Of a DNA stretch of 64,000 nucleotides, positions 57,698 to 64,000 are shown piece after piece. The notes beneath the pieces were generated by a model. The model was not told where the DNA came from. It worked only from the letters and a program-made list of their open reading frames with translations, and ran no database searches. Made by a program: the position numbers and the translations under genes. Each line of letters begins with the position of its first letter. Within the stretch, counting starts at the first letter, position 1. Source of the DNA: JBEKUY01 sp049514555 (GTDB taxonomy: Bacteria > Acidobacteriota > Terriglobia > Acidiferrales > UBA7541); assembly GCA_049514555.1 (NCBI GenBank), contig JBEKUY010000007.1, positions 1-64,000 of the forward strand. Direction: 5' to 3'.

Positions 57698-58138
57698 CTA
57701 CGAGAGAGAGGTAACGGCGGCGGATTCGGAGTCGAAAGTGGGGATGGCTTCGGTGAGGCGCGTGACGGACAGAGCGTCGCGCACGCGCCCAGGCCCGCAA
57801 ACGAGGCGAAGACCTCCGCCCGAACGCAACAACGTGATCGAATTGCGCACCAAGATGGAGATGCCGGAGCTGTCAATCTGGGGAACTCCTTCGAGATTGA
57901 CCACAATCCGGAGCAAGCCACGATTGGCTAATGCCCGGAGAGCCTCGTGAAGACGCTCGCTGGCTTCTCCGATCACAAGACGGCCATTTATGGCGACGAC
58001 CGCGATCTCGCCGAGTTCACGAATCGAGATTTGAAGACTCAAGTGAGCCTGTCCAGAATTCCGCACGGCATCTTCGATGCCGCGCGCCAAAGCATTATAC
58101 GATGAGTGCGGCCGGGGTTCGCACTTTACGCGTGCCAT
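57698..58138 (-). CDS. STAS-domain protein (anti-sigma factor antagonist)
   Basis: A 146-residue STAS domain. The phosphorylation loop is VPQIDSSGISILV (Ser about 96), after GEIAVVAINGRLVIGEASER. The first 30 residues are outside the domain. No kinase or phosphatase gene adjoins; it could connect to the partner-switching module at 35-37 kb or act alone. It is convergent with the efflux operon and divergent from endonuclease V. Confidence 0.87.
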   Translation of the reverse strand: MARVKCEPRPHSSYNALARGIEDAVRNSGQAHLSLQISIRELGEIAVVAINGRLVIGEASERLHEALRALANRGLLRIVVNLEGVPQIDSSGISILVRNSITLLRSGGGLRLVCGPGRVRDALSVTRLTEAIPTFDSESAAVTSLS

Positions 58139-58180
58139 TTGTCGTAGGATGAATCAAGGCAAAGGAAGCGAGCGCATCGA

Positions 58181-58963
58181 GTGGGCCTGCGAATTCGGCA
58201 CCGACATTCCTGGAGACTGACGCCGCAAGAAGCGCGGCGGTTGCAAGAGAAGCTGCGTGAAGAGTGGGAGGGTCGGGACCGGCTGGGTAAGATCAACACC
58301 GTTGCGGGAGTTGACGCGGCATTCGTGATCGAGGTTTCGCAGGGGCTCCCTTCGACTGCGTTCCAGGTGGGCAGGCCCGGCGGGCGACAGGTAGTGCGCA
58401 ATGCGAACCAGGCCATCGCCGGCGTGATCGTGTACAGCTTCCCGGAGATGCGAGAGATTGGACGCGCCTGTGCGGTGCGGCCGCTCCGGTTTCCCTACGT
58501 GCCGGGACTGCTGAGCTTCCGCGAGATTCCGGTGGTCCTGGCGGCGCTCAAAAGACTTCGCAGGCTGCCGGACTTGATCTTCTGCGACGGGCATGGGTAT
58601 GCGCATCCGCGGCGGTTCGGCTTGGCGAGCCATCTGGGCGTGCTGTTGGATCGCCCGACGATCGGCTGCGCGAAGTCGTTGCTGGTGGGAAAGCACGCCG
58701 AGCCTGGACGGACGCGAGGGGCGTGGGCGCCGATTATGCACGTGGATCGGCAGGGCCAAGACGAGGTGATCGGCGCGGTGGTGCGGACGCGGGACGGCGT
58801 GCGGCCGATCTACGTTTCGCAGGGGCACCGGGTATCTCTCGATACCGCGATCGAGATGGCGCTCCGGGTCTCGGATGGTTTCCGTATCCCGCGGCCGACG
58901 CGTGAGGCGGACCATTACGTGAGTGCCATTAAGCGGGAAATGTCCCGGCGGCCAGCGAATTGA
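58181..58963 (+). CDS. nfi: Endonuclease V (deoxyinosine 3' endonuclease)
   Basis: A 260-residue endonuclease V. The catalytic acidic residues are in NTVAGVDAAFV (about Asp46), FCDGHGYAHPRRFGLASHLG (second Asp, DNA lesion pocket) and the region KSLLVGKH. PYVPGLLSFREIPVVLAALK is the family's strand-separating wedge motif. It cleaves the second phosphodiester 3' to deoxyinosine. The GTG start at 58181 is likely. The protein is slightly longer than usual at both ends. Confidence 0.92.
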   Translation: MGLRIRHRHSWRLTPQEARRLQEKLREEWEGRDRLGKINTVAGVDAAFVIEVSQGLPSTAFQVGRPGGRQVVRNANQAIAGVIVYSFPEMREIGRACAVRPLRFPYVPGLLSFREIPVVLAALKRLRRLPDLIFCDGHGYAHPRRFGLASHLGVLLDRPTIGCAKSLLVGKHAEPGRTRGAWAPIMHVDRQGQDEVIGAVVRTRDGVRPIYVSQGHRVSLDTAIEMALRVSDGFRIPRPTREADHYVSAIKREMSRRPAN

Positions 58964-59108
58964 CTGTGACTGGCAAGCGCGTCATTTGTATAACCGATAT
59001 GCCGAATTCAAAAATGCGATGCGTGCGCGCGATATCTGCTTACTATAATCCCGCTCGGCCTCCACATTCTACAGGCGTAGAAATGCGTCTGTTCAGATCG
59101 GAAAGAAC

Positions 59109-60557
59109 ATGCGAAATACGCGGCTAGTTGTGTTTGGCCTGATTCTACTACTAGGTGTGACGTCCATTCCTATCCTCTGGGCACAAGGCCCGGCGGTGAC
59201 GCCCGGCTCGGTGTCTGCGGCGATGGTGGCGCCGTCGCTCGTAACCCCTGAGCGGCTCGACAAGCTGGAGAGGCAGGTTGGCGAGGCGCAATCCTCGGCG
59301 GACAACGCCTGGATGCTGACCAGCGCCGCGCTGGTGCTGTTGATGACAGGGCCGGGGCTGGCGCTGTTCTACGGCGGTCTGGTTCGGGCGAAGAACACTC
59401 TGGCGATCATGATGCAGAGTTTCGGTCTGATGGTCCTGATCACAATACTGTGGGCGCTGGTCGGGTACAGCCTGTGTTTTGGAAGCGGAGGGAGCGTGTT
59501 CGGCGGCTTCCAGCACATATTCTTGCGCGGCGTCGGCGGCGCGCCGAATCCGGCGTACTCCGGGACCATCCCGCAGCAAACCTTCATGATTTACCAGCTC
59601 ATGTTCGCCATCATCACTCCGGCGCTGATCACTGGAGCGACGGCCGAGCGTATGAAGTTCAGCGCCACAATACTGTTCATGACGCTGTGGTTTTTCTTCG
59701 TTTACACGCCGCTGGCGCACATGGTCTGGGGCCAAGGCGGATTGCTGAACGCGGCGTTGGGTGGACGGTTCCCGTGCCTGGACTTCGCCGGAGGGACCGT
59801 CGTACACATCAGCTCCGGCGTATCAGCTCTGATGTGCGCCCTCTATCTGGGCAAACGCAAGGGCTACCCACAACAGCCCATGCCGCCGCACAGCATGGTG
59901 CTGAGCTTCATCGGGGCGTGCCTGCTGTGGGTGGGGTGGTTCGGGTTCAATGCTGGAAGCGCGTTGGGGTCGAGCCGGCTGGCCACGAGCGCGTTCGTGG
60001 CTACGCACCTGGCCACGGCGGCAGCAGCGGCAGGCTGGATGGTCGGGGAATGGATCCGGGATGGGAAGCCGAGCGCGCTCGGCGGCATTTCGGGAGCGGT
60101 GGCAGGTCTGGTAGCCATCACGCCAGCCTCGGGCTTTGTCGGTCCCATGTCGGCCCTGGCCATCGGGTTGACCGCAGGGTTCGTTTGTTATTTGATGGTG
60201 ACCAAAGTGAAGGCCAAATTCGGGTATGATGACTCGCTCGATGCCTTCGGCGTCCACGGCGTTGGCGGGACGATTGGCGCGCTGCTGACCGGCGCGCTTG
60301 CAACCCGCCTTGTGAATCCGATTTTCCAGGACGCTGGCGGCAAGGCGCTGCCGGTGGGATGGTTGGATGGGCATTGGGGCCAGATCTGGAACCAGCTCGT
60401 CGGCGTGCTCTTCGCGTGGACGTTCGCGGCGGTGGGAACACTGGTGCTCTTGAAGATCGTGGACGTCGTCATGGGCGTGCGCGTGGCCGAGGAACATGAA
60501 GTCGAAGGGTTGGATATCACGCAACATGGCGAAGAGGCCTACAACTTCGAAGCGTAG
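59109..60557 (+). CDS. amtB: Ammonium transporter
   Basis: A 482-residue Amt protein: a signal-like N-terminal helix, a short periplasmic extension (about 30-65) and 11 membrane helices. Signatures include GPGLALFYGGLVRAKNTLAI, GGTVVHISSGVSALMC (first pore His) and DAFGVHGVGGTIGALLTG (second pore His and family signature). It imports ammonium. It is followed after 18 bases by the PII gene, the usual regulatory partner that blocks the pore. TATAAT at 59044-59049 is a candidate -10. Confidence 0.95.
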   Translation: MRNTRLVVFGLILLLGVTSIPILWAQGPAVTPGSVSAAMVAPSLVTPERLDKLERQVGEAQSSADNAWMLTSAALVLLMTGPGLALFYGGLVRAKNTLAIMMQSFGLMVLITILWALVGYSLCFGSGGSVFGGFQHIFLRGVGGAPNPAYSGTIPQQTFMIYQLMFAIITPALITGATAERMKFSATILFMTLWFFFVYTPLAHMVWGQGGLLNAALGGRFPCLDFAGGTVVHISSGVSALMCALYLGKRKGYPQQPMPPHSMVLSFIGACLLWVGWFGFNAGSALGSSRLATSAFVATHLATAAAAAGWMVGEWIRDGKPSALGGISGAVAGLVAITPASGFVGPMSALAIGLTAGFVCYLMVTKVKAKFGYDDSLDAFGVHGVGGTIGALLTGALATRLVNPIFQDAGGKALPVGWLDGHWGQIWNQLVGVLFAWTFAAVGTLVLLKIVDVVMGVRVAEEHEVEGLDITQHGEEAYNFEA

Positions 60558-60575
60558 TCGCGCAGAGGTGCGAAG

Positions 60576-60914
60576 ATGATGAAAGTGGAAGCCATCATTC
60601 AGCCGTCGAAGTTTGAGTCCGTCAAGGAAGCGCTGCGAGAAGTCGGCGTGGAAGGAATGACGGTCTCGGAAGTGCGCGGGCACGGCCGGCAGAAGGGGCA
60701 CACGGAAGTATACCGCGGCCGGGAGTACTCCGTGGACTTGCTGCCTAAGATCAAGATCGAAATGGTCCTGCCGGATAAGATGGCGAACCAAGCGGTCGAC
60801 ACCATCCTGAAGAGCGCGAAAACGGGTAAGATCGGAGATGGGAAGATCTTCATCTCGCGCGTGGACGAGGCCATACGCATCCGCAATGAGGAGCGCGGCG
60901 AGGGTGCGCTCTGA
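60576..60914 (+). CDS. glnB: Nitrogen regulatory protein P-II
   Basis: A 112-residue PII protein. The T loop contains KGHTEVYRGREYSVDLLPKI with Tyr51, the uridylylation site in many PII proteins. GKIGDGKIFISRVDEAIRI forms the C-terminal nucleotide-binding part. It senses ATP/ADP and 2-oxoglutarate and controls AmtB and glutamine synthetase. The link to amtB suggests the GlnK type, but the sequence cannot separate GlnB from GlnK. It lies between amtB and glnD. Confidence 0.95.
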   Translation: MMKVEAIIQPSKFESVKEALREVGVEGMTVSEVRGHGRQKGHTEVYRGREYSVDLLPKIKIEMVLPDKMANQAVDTILKSAKTGKIGDGKIFISRVDEAIRIRNEERGEGAL

Positions 60915-61005
60915 AGCCCCTGGGGACTGAGGCCCCGGGGACCTTGATGTTTGACCTCTTCCGGCGCACGAGACGGACGGGACCGAACGTGCTTCGGCCT
61001 TGCGC

Positions 61006-63594
61006 ATGACCGTTTCCTCACTGCCAACCGAACCGCCCACCGATTGGGCCGCGTACTGCGACGCGGCACGCGCGCATATCCAGCAGACATTTGAATTATC
61101 CGGCAACGCGAGCGGGGCGCTCGCGGAGCAGAGCGCGCTCGCCGACAACGTGGTGACGCGGCTCTTCGCACAGCACGTGGCCGCGGCCTGCGGAATGCAG
61201 CGCAAGCTGTGCCTGGTGGCCGTGGGCGGTTACGGGCGAAAGACGCTGTTCCCTCACTCGGACCTGGACCTGTTATTCCTCTTTGACAACAGCAGGACGG
61301 AAGCCGCGGTCAAGGGCGGCATCGCCGAGATGGCCCGCATTCTGTGGGACGCGCGGTTTCGCGTGAGCACGGCGGCGCGAACCATCGAAGAGTGCTCGGC
61401 GGTGCGCGAAGACAACGTCGAGTTCCACATCTCGCTGCTCGACCGCCGGCTTCTGGCGGGGGATCCGGAGCTCTACGAGAAATTCGACAAGAATGTGATG
61501 TCGGCGACCATGATGCGGGCGCGGTCCATGGTTGTAGCGCACCTGGGCCAACTCGCCGAGCAGCGGTACGAAAAGTACGGAAACACCATCTTCCACCTCG
61601 AGCCCAATACTAAGGAAGCCCCGGGAGGGTTGCGCGACTACCACGTCGCCTGCTGGCTGCTTCAACTTGCGGGGAAAAGCCCCTCGGGCCCGGATAAGAA
61701 TTTGCCGGAGCTGCGCGAACAATGCCGACCGGCAGTCGAGTTTCTTTCCGCGGTGCGCTGCTTCCAGCACTACCGGACCGGACGCGACGACAACGTGCTG
61801 ACCTACGAGTTGCAGGACGAAGCGGCGCAGCGGGGTGTGGGTTGCGCATCCCAGCCGCAGCCCGCGGACGAGTGGATGCGTCTCTACTTCAGGCACGCGC
61901 GCACGATCCACCGGTCAGCGGTGCGATTGCTCGAAGAAGCGCAGAGCGGGAGAGAAACGCTCAAGCGCCGGATCGCGCGCTGGTTGGCCCAACGGAAGGG
62001 CGCGGAGTTTTTCGTGGTCGACGGGCGAACGGAGCTGAAAGACCCGGGTACGATCCGGCAGATGGAAGGATTGCTCCGGCTCTTCGAGTTTCTCGCGCAG
62101 ACCGGAGCGCCGCCGAGCTTCGAGGCCGAACGAGAGGTGCGCGCCGCGCTCGATGGCGACGCAGCCGCCGCCTGGGACGCGCCGGGACTGTGGCCTGCGC
62201 TGCGGGAGGTTTTCGCGGGACCTTATCCGGCGAACGCGTTGCGGCTGATGCAGCGCACCGGGCTGCTGATGCGCGTCTTGCCGGAGTTCCGCGCGATCGA
62301 CACGCTGGTCGTGCGGGATTTCTATCACCGTTACACCGTGGACGAACACACATTGCGCACCATCGGGCACCTCGAGCGTCTGGCGGCGCCGCAGCACGAA
62401 TGGCAGGAGCGCTTCGCGGTCATCTGGAAGCAGCTCGAGCAGCCGGAGCTGCTGGTGCTGACTCTCCTGTTGCACGACGTGGGCAAGGGGATGCCGGAAC
62501 CGAATCACGTGGATGGAAGCCTGCTGGCGCTCGCGAAGGCGGGCCAAAGGCTGGGGCTCGGGCGCGCCGACCAGGAAGAGATCCACTTCTTGATCGCGCG
62601 CCACTTGGACATGTCTGCCACCATGCAGCGCCGCGACATCTTCGACCCCGAAACCGTAGGAGCTTTCGCGGAAACGGTGGGTAAGCTGGAACGGTTGAGC
62701 ATGCTCTGCCTGTTGACCTACGCGGATATCCACGCGGTGAACCCGGAGGCGCTGACCCCGTGGAAGGCGGAGATGATCTGGCAGCTCTACGCCGCGACAG
62801 CGAATTATCTCAGCCGGAGCCTGGACCGCGACCGAGTGCATGCGGCGGCGCAAAAGCGGGTCATTGAAGAAGTGCGGGCGCAGCTCGCGGGGAGAAACGA
62901 CCTGGGGCGGCTGGAGGCATTCTTGGAAGGGTTTCCGACTCGGTACCTGGCGGTGCAGCCGCCGGAGAGGATCGCGGCGCACTACCGGCTCTCGGTCGGA
63001 CTCGCGGATAAGCCGGTGCAAATCGAGATCGAGCACCGCAGGCGTTTCTACGAGCTGACGCTCGTGACCAAGGACCGTCCCGCCCTGTTTGCCACGATCG
63101 CCGGGGTGTTGGCCGCGTGGGGGATGAACATCGTGAAGGCGGACGCGTTCGGCAACGCCGCGGGAAGCGTGCTGGACACGTTTCACTTCGAAGACTTACA
63201 CCGCACCCTCGAGTTGAATCCCAGCGAGGTGGAGCGCTTCCGGCAGGCGCTGGCCGACGTCATCATGGGGAAGGTGCCCGTGAAGCCGATGCTCGAGGCG
63301 AACGCAGCGCGCCACCGGGCCCAGGCGAAGAAGATTGCCGTGACCACGCAGGTGCAGTTTGACGATTCCTGCTCGTCGCACAGCACCCTGCTCGAGCTGG
63401 TCACGCAGGACCGGCCGGGACTCCTCTATCAGATCGGTTCGGCGCTGGCGTCGAATGGATGCAACATCGAGGTGGCGTTGATCGACACCGAGGGACAGAA
63501 AGCCACCGACGTGTTCTACCTCACGCGGAACGGCGCCAAGCTCGAGACGGAATTGAAGCAACGCTTGGAAGCGACGCTGCTCAAGGCGCTGTAG
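61006..63594 (+). CDS. glnD: PII uridylyltransferase / uridylyl-removing enzyme
   Basis: An 863-residue GlnD. The nucleotidyltransferase site is GGYGRKTLFPHSDLDLLFLF (about 70-90). A linker domain follows, then the HD domain with LLLHDVGKGMPEPNHVDGSL (about 485-505), and two C-terminal ACT domains (about 690-765 and 790-860) that sense glutamine. It modifies and demodifies the PII protein encoded immediately upstream. ATG at 61006 is preferred to TTG two codons earlier. It has all four domains of a complete enzyme. Confidence 0.94.
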   Translation: MTVSSLPTEPPTDWAAYCDAARAHIQQTFELSGNASGALAEQSALADNVVTRLFAQHVAAACGMQRKLCLVAVGGYGRKTLFPHSDLDLLFLFDNSRTEAAVKGGIAEMARILWDARFRVSTAARTIEECSAVREDNVEFHISLLDRRLLAGDPELYEKFDKNVMSATMMRARSMVVAHLGQLAEQRYEKYGNTIFHLEPNTKEAPGGLRDYHVACWLLQLAGKSPSGPDKNLPELREQCRPAVEFLSAVRCFQHYRTGRDDNVLTYELQDEAAQRGVGCASQPQPADEWMRLYFRHARTIHRSAVRLLEEAQSGRETLKRRIARWLAQRKGAEFFVVDGRTELKDPGTIRQMEGLLRLFEFLAQTGAPPSFEAEREVRAALDGDAAAAWDAPGLWPALREVFAGPYPANALRLMQRTGLLMRVLPEFRAIDTLVVRDFYHRYTVDEHTLRTIGHLERLAAPQHEWQERFAVIWKQLEQPELLVLTLLLHDVGKGMPEPNHVDGSLLALAKAGQRLGLGRADQEEIHFLIARHLDMSATMQRRDIFDPETVGAFAETVGKLERLSMLCLLTYADIHAVNPEALTPWKAEMIWQLYAATANYLSRSLDRDRVHAAAQKRVIEEVRAQLAGRNDLGRLEAFLEGFPTRYLAVQPPERIAAHYRLSVGLADKPVQIEIEHRRRFYELTLVTKDRPALFATIAGVLAAWGMNIVKADAFGNAAGSVLDTFHFEDLHRTLELNPSEVERFRQALADVIMGKVPVKPMLEANAARHRAQAKKIAVTTQVQFDDSCSSHSTLLELVTQDRPGLLYQIGSALASNGCNIEVALIDTEGQKATDVFYLTRNGAKLETELKQRLEATLLKAL

Positions 63595-63746
63595 AAAACC
63601 TCACCGGAATGTTGTGGGAGCCCGCGCCACCGCAAAAGATTTCACCGGTCATTTACGTTTGTTTCGGCGTGGCCAACGGCCGAATGGGGAGCCAACCACG
63701 CACGGGACACCGCAGACGAAACCGCGCCGGCTCGTGGATGAGAGAA

Positions 63747-63977
63747 TCAGCCGTCCGCTATGATCGGCAGGGGAGAAATGCGTTGCCGCTCGGAGATCCA
63801 AGACAGAAGAAGGTCGTGCCCTTTGCCGCGGAGGTATTGGAAGGCAACTCCGATCATCTCTTCCTTGCTCACCCAAGTGATGAGCCCTTTGCCGTCGATA
63901 GCGGCGCCGATGGCCAATTCAAATGCGAAGTCGATCACCGAGTGATACTCGAGGGGCTTGACGACGCGAACGGCCAT
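63747..63977 (-). CDS. Small hypothetical protein
   Basis: A 76-residue protein with a balanced composition: MAVRVVKPLEYHSVIDFAFE, LAIGAAIDGKGLITWVSKEE and a SPLPIIADG end. GAGGGTGG precedes the ATG at 63977. No family was recognised, and codon pattern and start signal support it only moderately. It is convergent with glnD, and 63595-63746 holds no visible gene. Confidence 0.5.
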   Translation of the reverse strand: MAVRVVKPLEYHSVIDFAFELAIGAAIDGKGLITWVSKEEMIGVAFQYLRGKGHDLLLSWISERQRISPLPIIADG

Positions 63978-64000
63978 GCCACCCTCACTGAGGTTGGTCA

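Noticed and set aside
61915..63186. 423-codon minus-strand frame antisense to glnD
   Set aside because: Complete overlap with a four-domain glnD; no motif of its own.
1..64000. CRISPR array, rRNA operon or intact insertion sequence
   Set aside because: No regularly spaced identical repeats, rRNA-like sequence or complete transposase with terminal repeats was seen.

Overview
The window reads as a chromosomal segment of a soil-type Acidobacteriota. This is an inference from protein flavour: choice-of-anchor/Ig-like surface proteins with a C-terminal membrane anchor, FecR plus DUF6600 proteins, zinc-ribbon membrane proteins, BNR-repeat secreted proteins and DUF1287. No rRNA is present to confirm it. 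The segment splits into two halves at about 34.8 kb, where a 53-nt 3' piece of a tRNA-Cys gene (34785-34837) lies without its 5' half. That is the usual scar of a tyrosine-recombinase integration into a tRNA gene. Its orientation puts the inserted DNA to the left, so 1-34.8 kb is best read as the right-hand part of a genomic island whose left end, intact tRNA and integrase lie outside the window.

Island, defence and mobility part (0-16 kb). A HExxH protein and a DUF4238 protein are followed by ssb. Next comes a compact restriction-modification locus: a controller-type HTH gene, a NotI-like endonuclease, a convergent C5-cytosine methyltransferase, and a Vsr mismatch endonuclease. Three copies of one palindromic operator sit at the two expected promoters. 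An ArdC-like antirestriction protein and an unrecognised two-gene module (7.8-10.3 kb) follow. Between two paralogous XRE regulators (10.6 and 14.1 kb) lies the most striking locus, a graspetide-type RiPP operon. It holds three tandem precursor genes that all end in the same core pattern (TRxTxVxxETTDD plus one residue), an ATP-grasp ligase, and a three-helix membrane protein with a collagen-like tail. All are joined by short overlaps or small gaps. Beyond it are a small KGG-type basic protein, an excisionase-like HTH and a lipoprotein.

Island, envelope and signalling part (16.9-34.6 kb). A 16.6-kb run of same-strand genes encodes three zinc-ribbon membrane proteins, an ECF sigma factor with its anti-sigma factor, a FecR/DUF6600 protein, a TPR protein, a trypsin-like protease with TPRs, a LytM-domain protein, an Ig/anchor protein, a BNR-repeat protein and a lipoprotein. 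A TacA/TacT-type toxin-antitoxin pair with a clear autoregulatory operator closes the island beside the attachment site.

Core part (34.9-64 kb). A partner-switching module (RsbW-like kinase, STAS antagonist, REC-PP2C phosphatase) lies upstream of and divergent from an exopolysaccharide-type cluster with a beta-barrel protein and an MshEN-GT2 glycosyltransferase. Then come tRNA-Leu(TAA), DUF1287 and MmcQ proteins, an acyl-CoA dehydrogenase, a CPBP protease, a sugar isomerase-like protein, several small enzymes, a thiolase, a complete RND efflux operon (pump, adaptor, outer-membrane factor), another STAS protein, endonuclease V, and the nitrogen-control set amtB, PII and glnD.
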